DNA of 64,000 nucleotides from Phymatolithon calcareum (lineage: Eukaryota > Rhodophyta > Florideophyceae > Hapalidiales): contig OZ345380.1 in the NCBI GenBank assembly GCA_977006965.1, forward strand, positions 1,488,001-1,552,000. Direction: 5' to 3'. Below, piece after piece: positions 1 through 12,429 of this stretch; position 1 is the stretch's first letter, and each line of letters opens with the position of its first letter. The translations under genes were made by a program, and so were the position numbers. Below the pieces are notes generated by a model that saw only the letters and a list, made by a program, of their open reading frames with translations, did not search any database and was not told the origin of the DNA.

Positions 1-379
1 CGTCAGAATCAATCTCTCACGGCGTTCCAGGCCTAGACATTGTGGTAACTAGGGGCAAACCTAGTTATAGGGAAATGCGGTAGCTTCTCTACTTGCGGTT
101 CTCTCGCCCTCTTGCCTATGTAGCTGTCTGGGAGAAACAATCTGGGGACTCTAACCTATGATCTACTGTAACTATCGGTCGACGAGCGGTGCGCATATGA
201 CAAGCCCCGGTCGCCAGGATGCTGTACTGTAACGGTAACAATGCTTGTACGCATGTTATTCACAGAGCGGTGTCGGTAGCTGCCTTGACCCTTTGCACTG
301 GGATCCAAGTAATTTAAGGAATACCCTACAGACCTGCAAGCGGCAGTAAAGCGCGCTACCGATAGGATAGGATAAAGAA

Positions 380-450
380 GCTTCGGCTCTCGAGACGCTT
401 CTAGCCCCATTTGGGGAACAAGCAAAAAATGAATACATGCATGCATGAGT
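380..450 (+). mobile_element. 3' terminal fragment of a LINE-A type element
   Basis: The stretch TAGCCCC-ATTT-GGGGAA at 402-418 can form a CCCC/GGGG stem-loop. It is followed by an A-rich run and ATGAATACATGCATGC. The same arrangement (TAGCCCC, 2-4 bases, GGGGAA, then a short ATGA-type or ATC-type simple tail) ends the LINE-A fragments near 10880 and 12390 and recurs near 38960. I read it as a short 5'-truncated LINE tail; the coding part is not recognisable here. Confidence 0.4.
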
Positions 451-579
451 GCACTTTTCTCCTTGTGTCAGACTGACTCATGAAGAACACGGCGGGCGGG
501 ACATGAGGTTCAGGCTGACTGTCAGCCTTAATCCATGTCCCGCCATGGTTACGCTCATTATGCATAATGGATGTGCTCT

Positions 580-725
580 CATTCACTTTGCCATTCACTG
601 CATTTGATTATGTTCATAGCCAATGCATTCGTACAGTACCTTCCATTCACTTTGCCCGTGGCTGCATTTGGTCATGTTCATAGCCAATGCATTCGTATAC
701 TACCTTCCATTCATACCACAGTAAT
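580..725. repeat. 64-bp tandem repeat, two copies plus part of a third
   Basis: Units start at 580, 644 and 708, each with CATTCACTTTG or CATTCAT followed by a GCATTTG..TCATAGCC block. The first two units differ at about ten positions. No coding sequence spans it. Confidence 0.75.
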
Positions 726-3362
726 GCAGCCCCAAACAATTGTATTGTACACAAGAAGAACGAAATGAGACTCGACCTACAGCTTTAGTTGTTCTCATCC
801 ATCCGTCCAGCTAGCCACTGAGCCTGAGGCGTCTGTACACAATTGTGGGAAACTAGTACACGTTCAGGTGACACAGACCCGCTTCTCTATCGCCGATAGA
901 CGTCCAGCGCCACGCTCGCCTGCAATCGTCTTCACTGTTTCCGTGCAAACATCTTCCATTGCACTACCGAACATTTCCAATGGTGACGGCACGAGTGCAC
1001 CCCGCATCATCTACATTCGTACTCACAGAAGCATGAATTCAAGGAGTATCACATTCCAAAATTTACCTTCGCAGTGGAGGCGAGGAGAGGCTAACGAAGT
1101 TTCCATACAACTATTCACCCAGTCATGTGTACTGGCACGTGGGCCTTTGAGCGATCCCATTCTGACAACTACTGCCGCAAGCCGAAGAAGAATACAACAG
1201 CACTTCGCGTGCCTCGCAGGCACCACTGCGGTCCCACTACTCCAGATTCTCGTGCATTGCGAAGCCACCGCACAAGATGAACAAGCTCGAGATGTTCCAA
1301 ATACTGTCCACAAGTCGAGGATATCACTGCTGTCCTCCGGTACAACGCACATGCACGTGGCGCATTCGACGAGAAAAACATGCAGCTACGCTTCGCGGAT
1401 TCCTTGAAACCGTTTCTCACGCGTCGACGACAGTAACGCAGTACACACACGCTGCCGCAATAGGTTAAGAATTCATAGGTGAAGCGCACAGCTTCTAGTG
1501 ACACATGCGTATTCACATGACTTAGAAGAGTGACTTGTGCTGCAGCATCTGTACCTCTATATTGTATGTTCCGAGAAAGACAAGAATTGTAGCAAACAAT
1601 GCAGTTAGAACCCCATGCAGACTCAACTAGCTCACGATACCCACACTTCGGCCACGTCATAAGCTCAGAAAGATTGGAAATAAGCACGGCAGTGCAAAAT
1701 CCACTGCAACATCGACTAGACATTCGCAGAACGCGAACATCCGATCTCAGCCACGGCTTCATCTCGACTGCCCCTCATATGACACGCATAAAATTCCATG
1801 GTCATCCTTGTTGACGGCTGCATGCTCTCGGAGCGATCAAACATACCTATTCCTAAAAGAGTGCGGCGCCATAACAGGTGTAGGCCAACATCGACAATAT
1901 TATCTGTTGATGTTCAATTCAACATTTCAAGTAAACTCTGTTGATTCAAAAAATTCAAGATGGACGACGCGCAAGCGTTAGAACTGAGTCCAGTACGCGC
2001 GGCAACGAGATTCAAGATCAGAATGCGCTAGGATAATCAAGTCGTTTTTACGTGAATGCGCATCACGAGCATCCTTCCGCCGACGGCACGTGTACATCTA
2101 CGCCGGGGGCATCACACAACCATAAATTATGGAGCACGCGCCAGCACAGATGCACAGCACCTTTTCGACGGGGCTTGCGGGGAGCAGCAAAATCACACGA
2201 ATCAGACGGCACTTCCTATGTCTAGCAGAAAATCATCCTTTCCTGCATTTCCCTGCAGAAGGTTTTGGACACGTACTATTCTTGTCCTTGTCCGCCGCTA
2301 AACATTGTCCGCCATGCCGGTGCAAGTAGATTTCGTTCCGAGAGAGGGTGAGAAAAGAACGACGTCGGGAAGTTTATGAACGGAATCTGATGGTAATTCA
2401 CACGTGTAGTTTGCCACGGGCGACGGCATTAGCCAGCGAAAGAATAGATCTGTGAGCTGTTATCATTTCGTGGGGCAATTGAATTTTGTAATAATTTCTT
2501 TTAGAAATTATAATTTCACGTGACGATGGTGCAATTACCTCACCGCCCTGCACCAAGAATAGCGTGCTGCACACAAATACAAATCAAATCATTTGCGTCA
2601 TTGGACCAACCCATTGAAGCGCATGAGTCGCCTGCCCAGTGTAGAGAAACGGGGAAGCAAGAATCCATCCCTTCCGTAAACTCAAAACCTTGCAGAAATT
2701 TCGCCAAAGAGATTGACCGCACTGCACGTGGTGGTCAAGATGGTGAGGCCATGAGATTGTCGGGACCGGACGGTATTTTCTCCATGGGTCTCAAATCGAG
2801 ACTCAGACTCGCATTATGGACTTCACTTCCCACCGGCAACGGTGAAAATGGACTCTGTACTCTCCGTAAGAGGAGCCCCTCGCGATCAGTGGTTCCGCAA
2901 CGTCGCCATTTGGTTTTTGCTCAGGACACGTTTCCGTCGCCCGTGCATGTTACGTTCTCCATCGTCAGAAGGTAGGTACTGTAGTCAAGCCAGCGACAGT
3001 ATGCAGGATACTAAAAATCATTTAATGCGAAAGCTCTCTACTAAGATAATACAAGAAAAGAAGTGGTGAACGTTGAGCATTGCCCAATTCCTAGCTTGTC
3101 ATTGTTCTGTCAGGTCTACCCAATTGAAGGCTATGCTAAACTTTCCGCCCCAAGAAGAAAAGTAGAGAGCGAAGAGAACCGGCGAGTGAACGCGCGGAGT
3201 TACTAGTTAAATACCACAAGGAGCGTATGGTGGGTGTTGTTCTTGGTGCGATCGAGGATCGCAGTTTTTCAGTCACGAGCAATTAGCGGGATGCATCCAT
3301 ATGCAGGGAAGTTTTTGCGCGACAAGGCCGCGGTAGTGTATGATACATGTGGGACGGCAGAA

Positions 3363-3874
3363 TTACTCCATCTTATGGATCCCCTTCTTGTGGCGGGAGA
3401 GGCTTGAGCGATGACCGAACGACTGTCCGCAACCTGGATAGTCGCAACTCCATGGCTGTTTCTGCAAATGCACGGCGTTGATATGGGTCTGAAAAAATAC
3501 AATTGAAGACGCGAGCGAGCGAGCGAGCGAGCGATTGTTAGACGAAAGATGCTGACAAGACGCTTCCACAGATACAAATCGAATGCGATATTACTTACCG
3601 TTAAATGCCCGTTTCGCTCAAAGCTGTGATGACAGATACTGCATTTAAATGGCTTGCTGCTCGATGATGCGGGCCTTCCGTGTGACTTCTTCTTATCAGA
3701 AGTCTTGGACGAGTGCCTCCGAGAACTCTGGGATGCCATGGACGAACTTGGCGGGAGGGATTGAGAATCGAAACGCATCTGGGAAGCGGAACGCTGCGGA
3801 CCCATGGATGTGGGGTTGAGGACGATGCCCCAGTGTGAAGAGCGGAGATGAGACTCTTTGGAGGAGGAAGACAT
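3363..3874 (-). CDS. Two-exon C2H2 zinc-finger protein, 133 aa
   Basis: Exon 1 is 3599-3874 and exon 2 is 3363-3488. The 110-bp intron has a clean GTAAGT donor and a T-rich tract before CAG. Joining them gives 402 nt. The N-terminal ~85 residues are Ser/Lys/Arg-rich and disordered. Two fingers follow: finger 1 (C-x2-C-x12-H-x4-H, starting CSICHHSFERNGH) is split by the intron, and finger 2 (C-x4-C-x12-H-x4-H, starting CDYPGCGQSF) ends a few residues before the stop. I chose the ATG at 3874 because its context (CAACCATGTC) is good and the upstream open frame is low complexity. The C-x4-C finger is of the kind found in DNA-binding transcription factors, so a nuclear regulator is a reasonable inference; the target is unknown. 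The protein is short for a transcription factor but complete at both ends. Confidence 0.7.
3513..3533. repeat. (GAGC)n microsatellite inside the zinc-finger gene intron
   Basis: About five uninterrupted GAGC/GCGA units lie between donor and acceptor, roughly 20-25 bases from the splice acceptor. Length changes here would not alter the protein. Confidence 0.85.
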
Positions 3875-6800
3875 GGTTGAGTAAACGCGGTTGAATTTCA
3901 GCGTTGTGGTTCGGAGGGTGGGGCTGTTTGTGGCGGGTTGGTGTTGAGAAGAGCGGGGGCGGAGGACGGGCGTGCGTAAAAAGGGGTCGCCGGCCGGACG
4001 GTGAGTGGGCGTGCAATAATCGAGGCGTCGACATGAGTGCTTTGCAACGTTATTGGCGAGAAACAACGAACCAGGAAACAGCAATGACACGGACAGTTCC
4101 ACCTCTTCCACGGTTGTTCGTGCAGTGCAACGTTTGCCATAGTTAAGCGTTCCAGTTGAAATCTATTACTGTGCAGTACCGTTTTCTATCACATGTGCCG
4201 TCACCTATTTGCCTCTGGGGGCTGTTCCGTGCTTCCCGAGCTATCTCGATCAGTGATTTGATCGACAAGTGGTGGAATGCGAGGGCAGAGAGGAAAACAC
4301 AGGCGGAAAACAGTGAAAAATTGCCAAAAACGCACTTATTCTTCACTAGGTTCCGAGAGTGGGTACAGTTCGGGTGATCGTCTACTTGCGGTATGTTTTA
4401 GATATTTTTCGAAATAATCTCTTTGTTGTACGTTCGCCGGACAGAGGGGTACAAAGAATTCGCAGAATTGAGTTGGAAGGTGGCGACAAGGGAGTCTACT
4501 CTCCGGGTGGTCGCCACACTGAGCAGGCGCATTACAGAGTGTCGTCGAAAGCGTTTCAAAATGACCGGCCTTGTGGACCGTACAGATTGCGCCGATCGGT
4601 GGTGGCGTGTACTACGGTGAGTGCTACGTCGCGGACAGCACTATGAAGTGGAAGCAATTTCTAAATGCTGTTTTCAGAGGCCATACACACACACAAAGCG
4701 GAGTGGTGCGAGACACGTACAATCAGGCTTACCGCAAAGACGACCCGCCAGACTGCTCGAACAGGGAATGCGCATTCGGACGTGTTTATGTGTACTGTAC
4801 TGTATAATAAACGCGGAGCTCTGCCTCACTCCATACTTGGCAGTGAAGCACAGCTCGGCGGAATCGGTCGGTACAATTGTGAGTGTCCACGACCATGTGG
4901 ACAATTCCTGCGCAATTGGTGCTGCCACTAGGCTGCCACTAGGCTGCCACACCTTGCAGCTTCCATAAACTACGGTAGGTAGGTAGGTACAGTAGGTAGG
5001 TTATACTGTACCGCATTGGACCTGTCCATTTTGTAATGTTGCCGCTTCACTTCCGCAATTTGGAGCCGAGCACTCTGTCGTCCTCGAAAGCTCTTCCTGC
5101 ACTTCCACCCTCGCTCCACGCAGCACAGTAAGCAGCAATCCGGTCCACGACAGCACACCCTAAATTAAATTGCCTCTATAATCTTTTTTTCTCTAAAATT
5201 TAAATTGGTTAATCTGGCCGGGATTCGGAATTTTCCGTGAGAGGCGCTCATGCTATGATCGCATGAGCTCCGCTTTCTCCATAAATAGCATCCCAATGGT
5301 AGGCAAGTAACGGTCGCAATCGGTGGAAGCAAAGCTGGGGCTCTCAAAAATATTAAAAAAATTCAACTCTCTGCCCCCAATATGATACAGTACAGTATAT
5401 TCCGGATCTGCACCTGCATTTTATATGACTCTTCTAAATCGGCCTCGCGGAGCTTGCCACGTTGTCGTCCTTAACATTTTATTTCCGAAAATCATCATAA
5501 ATCTCCCACGTCATCAGAACCTGATATCGCGAGATTGCCTTACAGTACCTCATCCCAGCTTTTCAAATAAATATATGATTGCCAGCGACAACGGAAACTG
5601 ATCTCCGTATAGTATGACACTTTGTGCAACCAATTGTATGTACGAACGGGCGCGTATAAATAACCCTGATGTACGGCCAGATCTCTTGATTTTTTTCACC
5701 AAATTTTATGATACTCAACTGTACAGTATATGCAAGTACAAATATGGAACTGTATTGCAATCTATATACGTGTAGTGCACGAATAATCTACTTGCACGTA
5801 TACAGTGGTGCCGTGCTATTGTTGTACATACTCCAACGCAGAAGGTTCCTTTCCCACATCAGGCCATCTTATGAAACGGAGCTGCCATCTCTCACCGCCT
5901 GCTTACATCATCATGCTTACATCCGACGACATAAGAACCCCTCTGTGTGCGCGAAAACTGGACTGTAGCCTTCTGAGCCCCACTTTTCATTTTCATGTAA
6001 TTTGTCGCAGATCGATAAAAGAGACGGACCGCCATGCGCATGAAGGTCGAAAAGAGAAGGAAAGCAAGGAAGAAGGTGCGAAATTGGCCCACAGCCGCGA
6101 AAAGCAACATGGATTTCGACACTGAGAATCTCTTCGAAAAACTGTGATTGATTGGAATGGGCCCACGACAAACTCTCCAATACCGGTATTGGAGACTTTG
6201 TTCTTTCGCGCTGTTTTGATGAGTACTGATAAACTGCAGCAATGCCGCGGTGTCAGTACATATTTTATGAGTTATTGGATAGAACAAAGGCAAGAAATTT
6301 TTCATGTTTTTTTTGAGGAAGAGAGCGAGCATATCTGATTCCTTATTTCGCTCAGTAACGTAACGTAGTCCAGACCCGGCTTCTCCTCGATCTTTCGCGA
6401 TAGATGAATTGGTGGCAAGATGAGCCCGACAAAGCGTAGAATCTGAAGCCGATTATTGCTTGAACACATTGAAGGGCATACCTGACACACAATGGGTCTG
6501 GGTGTTCATTCAGTCACTTGTTTGGTGGCCGCAGTTTGATAATGGATAGTGATGCTTCCATGCGCAGCACGATCGCGCGACGGGGCAGTCGATTCGACTC
6601 AGAAATTTCCGTCGTGCAAGCCCATAGGCGACTTCATTTTTTGGAAAGCAATGCTTAGGTAGTCAAATCATTTCTAAGATTTCCTCATTAGTCATCATGT
6701 GATTTTATTAATAGCACAACCTTTCTCCGTACATCTGCAGCTGTCTGTGAATCAGCAGGAGCTTGGCACTTCCGGAAGAATGTGAAGGGCAGTAGATGCC

Positions 6801-9498
6801 TCTGCACCGCACGATGACCCAACCCCTCGGCGGCTCAGCGCTAATTGCACGCCAGCTTCTTCTCTCGCTGCTAAGATGGTCCAATGCATGTCGACAGCTA
6901 GTGCAAATCGTTGCTAATTCACTCTCTAAACTCGCATCCCAATGGTGGCACACGGAAAAGCAACAAAAAGTGCCTTCAAATCTATAAAGATCACTGACTT
7001 TACGACGTACGACGTTAGGTGCTACGTTTTTCTCTAAGTGGAGTTTACTAACCAACTTGTGGGAATGACATGAGCCCAAGCGTTGCTCAGTGAGAATCAA
7101 TCCTCAGGGTTTACTAAGGAAGTTTTGAGGGGACTTTGAGATGTAAGGGCATTCCCTAAGGATTTCCCGCGAGGGTGCAGGGCCATATCTCTCCCGATGA
7201 GGAGATTCACCTGATTGTCTCACGGCTCTGTAGATATCGCGATTTGATTCTATTTGATATTTACTGTATAGCCCATATTCCAGAACCGTACGGAATAAGT
7301 TAAGCATGACACACAGGGAATACGTGAAGAAGTCAAGGTGCCATATAACCTCCAATTGGATGGTCACCACTTTCAGAAAAACGATAACAATTCGATATGT
7401 ACATGTATACCCCGAAACTGGAAGGACCCGCCGTGCTTTTGAATCCATTTCTTAGTCCCGCGGGATGTCATAGCCGGTCCCGAGGGCTGAGGGCGAAACT
7501 GCCTCGTCTCCCAGTTTATCATCTTGCATATATCATCCTGGCGGGACATATTACTCATCCCAGTTGAGCTTATACACCGTGTCATCCCACCTTGCTGGAA
7601 GACGAAATTAGTTTCTCATAAAAAATTCCCCGCTAAGATGACATATCGATTCCTGCTGCCGCAGTTCAGGGCGTGTTCGGGTCACGTTTCTTTCAAAACC
7701 AGGTTATAATCAGCAAAAGCTTGATTCAATGAGCGGAATGTGAATGGGCGGTAACATTGTCCAGAACGCCTGAACAAGGAAATGAAAGATCCAGATACCA
7801 TGGTGCGTTTAACTTGCAATTCGCTAACCAACAAAACCTCAATTTGAGTAACAGGGAAGCCGTATCGACCACACTCTACTCTCCTAAGATCTCCTTAATT
7901 CGAATTTCTCTTGCAGTGAGGGCCCGAGTGAGTCTTTCGCATTCATATTCAGTCTTCTGGCCCATTTCTGTGAACCACAGTGCTCGTTGGAGCGCTGCAA
8001 GCTCAATAAAAGCACCGATTCCAAAGTATGTCGCCGAAGTCGATTTTCTCCACAGCGCGGCTCTATTGAAAATCACTCTTAGGCATCTCAGACGCGTAGC
8101 TCTGTCTCTTATATGTAGTACTCCTGGTAGACTATTCGGTTCGTCTATGGGGATTCTTATTCTCCGCCCTTCTTCTTCCGCCGTCTAGTCTTCAACTGGG
8201 TCCTCTAAGTCGGCGCTTTTTCGACACCATACCGTCTTTCGCTTGTTTCAGCGCTTCTTTGAGACACTCATCTGCTTTGAGATACCCAATACCCTTTGAT
8301 ACATCTGCCAGATCCTCTTCTCTTTCGTCATTGTCATCTGCATCTTCCAGGCACTTTCACCGTCTTACTAGGCTCCTAGCCAACCTTGCAGCCTGGTGTG
8401 CTGGGATGGCGAGTCTGTCCAACATGCGCATCCGCTTTCTCAGATGTTCAGTATATTTTCCAAACACGCACTTCTAAAAGCTACCCAACTGGAGGCTCAA
8501 GGGAACAGTGGCTTCTGTGTGTAATGCGTGATCCTATTCCGTATAGTTCATAATTATGTTGATCGCCCTACCTTCTTTCCTTGCTTCCTCGTTTGTCCAC
8601 GCCGGCATTGGCATTTCTTGCTTTAGCGTGGTCGTGCACCATCTTCCCAAACATCCCAGCCCTTCTTCCAGTGGCGTTGGATTACGTGCAAACCTTCCCA
8701 TGATCCATCGAGGACATTGGTTTCTATGATAGATTCCTTTTAGCTTGAGTGCTCCTTGTATCTGTGTCGCCGCCGAGGAGTGAATTCTTCTTGAGTATCT
8801 TTCATTTGCTTTATCCCATTTTTCGCGGCGAGATCTCTTGGACGGTCGCTTCTCTATTCCCTGCACTTTTCGTCACTCATTCATCATTATCAGTTTGTCC
8901 TCGACTTCTCCCGCTCCTTCCGATTCCAATTCCATCTCTAGTTGTCGCCGAAGCGTAGACGTGAGCAGGCATCTACATTACCTCCAGGATTCGATCTCAC
9001 AGTAAATGGGAGACCTTCGTGCATACCTCGACGCCCTTTTCTCTAATAGCGCAAACAGAAGTTTGTTCATATTGATGATTGCGTGGATTATGATCCGTAT
9101 CAAGCCCGACGTGACACGGATGCCATTCTCCCACAGGGGCATTGCAAATGTTCGGAATAGCTTCAGTTTCCTTTGTGTATCGAATCCTCTGCTGAAGATT
9201 TCTTATGATTTCATAATTCTCAGTCATACTCTAGCACTGTCGATAAACATATCATCTGAAGACCAACCGGGAACGTCTCTCGCAGAGATTTCCGGAAATC
9301 TTCGTTGGAGGCTCCGTCCCGCCTGTATACTGTGGTGGCGTAACTTGACATACTCACGAGAGGCGGCCTGTATGTCGCATTCGATGCTCCGTAGGGCCGG
9401 CGAGAGGGGTCGCAAGTTCGCCCGAATCCTGAGCTGGTGCTCATGGCCATGAGTCACGGGGCGTATGTCTCGCATTTCGGTCATTGCAAGCCCACGAA
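3875..9498. other. Gene-poor stretch with simple repeats, no supported gene
   Basis: I found no domain or credible exon chain. Short repeats include an 11-bp unit (GCTGCCACTAG) at about 4918-4948 and GGTA-type runs at about 4975-5000. ACTGTA/TACAGT motifs are frequent (for example near 4792, 5388 and 5720). On the minus strand between about 7.8 and 8.9 kb there are several adjacent Lys/Arg-rich open stretches that look like decayed coding sequence, possibly transposon-derived, but I cannot name a family. Confidence 0.45.
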
Positions 9499-10063
9499 TG
9501 TCGCGAAATTTCAGTTTGGAGCTTGTTATTGGGACCGGCTGGGCGTACTCGCAATGAGCAACTTAGGAGATGGTTCAATCTTGAACACACGACTGGGGTT
9601 ACTCGCGATGAGCAACTTTGGAGCCGGTATGTCCTCGTCGAGGTCTAAGGTCAAGGACCTTATTCCTCGGTATCGTTGTGATGCAAACTTCGATGGTCGT
9701 TTTCTCACTTGCTTGCCGAACTCCATCGACGGATAAGTTCGAAAGACCACAAGGAAATTATATTATCGCCTATGCTTGTATGGTGCTCAAATTCCGTACG
9801 CTACAATTGGTATTCCTAAGATTGGATTTTGCGCGCAAGTGGTAAATTCGGTGAAATAAGGAAATGCACATAAGAAACCGTATGCCCGCATTGCGAATCT
9901 CTTGGATATGTTTCGTGTAACTATAAGAAAGCGCTCGTGTTGCGGAGTCAATGGCTTCCTTTTTGCTTTTAAATTTCACTTCGATGATTACCAGCATTCA
10001 TCTTGTTTCCTCTCTCACGTCTTCTCGATTTCCACCTCATCTCTTATATCCATTTGCGACACC
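9499..10063 (-). repeat. Repeat R1, copy 1, with decayed minus-strand coding sequence
   Basis: This block is also found at 38440-38682 plus 39141-39432, where a MITE interrupts it. On the minus strand both copies keep the peptide segments MEFGKQVRK, RYRGIRSLTLDLD, PKLLIAS and MLVIIEVKF.SKKEAIDSA, so the ancestral repeat was probably coding in this direction. Copy 1 also has a local tandem duplication of about 57 bp (two PKLLIAS units) that copy 2 lacks. IIEVKF.SK recalls the E-x-K half of a PD-(D/E)XK nuclease core, but this is weak. The parent element is not identified. Confidence 0.55.
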
Positions 10064-10564
10064 GAAACACCCGACATCAACCGATCAACTGCCAGCCCAA
10101 TGTCCGCAATCACGGCGGAATGGGAGTCTTGGCGGTACTCTGCGCAATGCTCGATTACAAGGAGAATCCGCGCGGAGGTCCTAGACGTGGAACAAGGCTC
10201 CCTGAAGAGCGTCCGACAACCCCGGATGGGAAAGCGTCCATTTCTATCCTGTACCGCTACAGTGTTGTGTCGCCGAAACAAATCGCTCTCCCGTAGGGCG
10301 TCTTAGGTGCCCCTGCGAAGAGGACGGGAACCGCGCCCTTCACAGTACTGGGCCGATCCTGTGCGAGGGATCGACGGGGATACCCGATTCAAGGCCCTCG
10401 AGTGTGTGCTTGGCAAAACCGAGAAACGGGCTCTCAGAAGAAGCACCGCTTCTACATCTCCGCCAACGCTCGAGACTAAGACGCTCAGCATAGAAAGTGG
10501 CAGACAAATAGATTAAAACAATTCGCCAACTATATGTGTTTGATGTACAAATTGTAGGCGACAT

Positions 10565-10915
10565 CTTCGGTTGCTGCGAAGGGACGCTTCGCGGAAGGGA
10601 AACGCAGGAGGCAGAGAAGGCGCTACTGTAGGGAATCTATAAGTTTCTCCACTAAGCTTCGCGTTGCGACATGGAACTGCAGCAGTCTCTAGAAGGGCCG
10701 TCACGCACTCCGGAAAAAAGCGGCGCTTCGGACGCGGTAGATACGACCACGGTCTAGCACAACTCCGAGCAACCCTAGAGTCAATCTTTGGCGACGTCCC
10801 GGACCTCGACGTGCAAGCAGCAGTCAAACTCGCAACAAATAGATTAGAATGGAAGAAGACCAGGCCGTCAAAGTGTTGCTAGCCCCACAAGGGGAATACA
10901 CAAATTGAATGAATG
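10565..10915 (+). mobile_element. LINE-A internal-deletion derivative
   Basis: Starts with the same leader as LINE-A at 21128 (GTTGCTGCGAAGGGAC...GGGAAAC) and the start of its endonuclease. It then jumps to blocks matching about 21408, then 21886, then 24575 of LINE-A. It ends in the family 3' tail: a coding stretch (LESIFGDVPDLDVQAAVKLA), a TAGCCCC-ACAA-GGGGAA stem-loop and an ATGAATG tail. It therefore keeps both ends of the element and has lost endonuclease and reverse transcriptase, like a non-autonomous LINE derivative. Confidence 0.65.
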
Positions 10916-12180
10916 TAGGCGGGATTGTTTTTTATAAAAAACAATCTCGCCTAAAGATAAAATGAAAAAAACCCAAATTAAGTCATATCTCTTATTGATA
11001 TGGGCTGCCACACGAAGTTGTACTATTTCGTAGTGCATTAAGTAGGCATGTAGAGCGCGACCACAGATGAAACTCTTCAAGGAGCTGAAAGTAAAATATA
11101 AGTCCAGATGTTCGCTTCGTCACAACAGCGGTGATGAAGGTAGGATAACGATAAGAGGGTGTCTTTGGAAATTTAGGGAACCAGTACCCTAGAAACTACG
11201 GTAGCGTGGCAGAGCGTTCGAAAACATCGAGGGGACAGTGGTTAGCTTCGGCGCAGGACGTCATTTACTTAGTGACAAGGCCCCGCTAAATCGCAAAGCG
11301 CCAAAAGCCAGAGTGTGAGGATAGAACTTCGTAGTTCCGGATTCCTCGGGATTCTGGTCCCAACACAGAATGTGTAGGCACAGTGCTGGGCCAAAGATTC
11401 AAAGATAGTTGCACAGGGTATACCTCAGGAGCCCTGGAGAGAGTTGAGACACTCAAGGAGGAGAATTGTGGCGGGCCGTGTCCCCCTTCTGGTACCTCTT
11501 CAAGGGAAGCCGAGATTGATAGTTTACAAAGGTCCCGCCTCTATGTCAAGTAATACACGTCGAAAGTAATGTGGAACCAACGTAATGCTACCTATACTAA
11601 TGACCATATTTAAAAGGGGTTCCTAACAGTCCGTGTTCCTCAATAGTTTGGCATCTTCTGGAATACATTTTACCTCTGGAATAAATAAGATAAGAACTAA
11701 ACTCTTCAAGACAGTCATAAAGAGTCGAATTTGAGAACGCTTTAAGCAAAATTAAAGTTAGAGTGCGCAATCTTTTGATAAACGCAACATGCACGATTTG
11801 CTCGGTGGATTCCTTTGTTATCAAGAAAATTAAGCTTCCGTCGAGAGGGAAAACTACACAAGTTTTAAAACTGGTAATTGGTTTTTAGACTATGGGAGTA
11901 GTGGTGGACGAAGCTCAGGAGCTTTGCAGAGTCCTGGAAAGTCGATGAATCTAACCTTCGCAACTGATGTAATCAGGGATGCCAATATGGTAAGCGATGA
12001 GAAAGAGTCTCGCGAGCAATAAAAGCGGTCTAGGGATGGAAAAAGACACAATGTAAGTCTCTTCGCTGAAGTTTGACCTCTAAAGATAATCCATGATGCT
12101 GGATCTCTATACTCTAGTAATAAGCGCTTAGAGTATAGTCATAACTTATCAGGTTGAGAAAGTCAGACTATTTGTTTGAC
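10916..12180. other. No gene recognised
   Basis: Only a short inverted repeat (AGGCGGGATTGTTTTTTATA against its complement, about 10917-10955) directly after the LINE tail. No open frame of note and no similarity to other parts of the window. Confidence 0.5.
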
Positions 12181-12184
12181 AGTC

Positions 12185-12425
12185 AACTAATGGTAGTTTG
12201 GCGTATACTATTATCGCAGCTCACTGCTATGGACGAAAGTCGCTTGGTTCGTCAAGTGATACTTCACTGCGTCCGACCAACCCCAGAGTCAATCATTGGA
12301 GACATCTCAGACCTCGACGTGCAAGCAGCAGCCAAACTCGCAGCAAACAGATTAGAATAGAAGAAGCTTAGGCTGTCAAAGTGTTGCTAGCCCCACAAGG
12401 GGAAAACGCAAAATGAATGAATCAG
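12185..12425 (+). mobile_element. 5'-truncated LINE-A 3' end
   Basis: Encodes the family C-terminal stretch MDESRLVRQVILHCVRPTPE followed by SIIGDISDLDVQAAAKLAAN. It then has the GCTAGCCCC-ACAA-GGGGAA stem-loop and an AATGAATGAATCA tail. It matches LINE-A near 24540-24680 and the derivative near 10780-10915. Confidence 0.7.
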
Positions 12426-12429
12426 CTCA

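Larger units (their letters stand above)
1..3362. other. Gene-poor stretch, no supported gene
   Basis: Open frames here (the longest about 150-200 codons, near 868-1407, 1169-1762 and 2520-2975) have no recognisable domain, no conserved copy elsewhere in the window and no clear splice structure. The one near 2750 contains a GPDGI string that weakly recalls the reverse-transcriptase palm start of non-LTR elements, but nothing around it supports that. The supported contents are a LINE 3' tail near 400 and a 64-bp tandem repeat near 580, listed separately. Confidence 0.5.

Noticed and set aside
868-1407. 180-codon open frame and an overlapping ~200-codon minus frame at 1169-1762
   Set aside because: Neither has a domain, biased amino-acid composition or conserved copy, and they overlap antisense. 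Chance open frames.
2750-2850. LINE reverse-transcriptase fragment (LSGPDGIFSMGLKS)
   Set aside because: Only the GPDGI string fits. No upstream or downstream motif follows.
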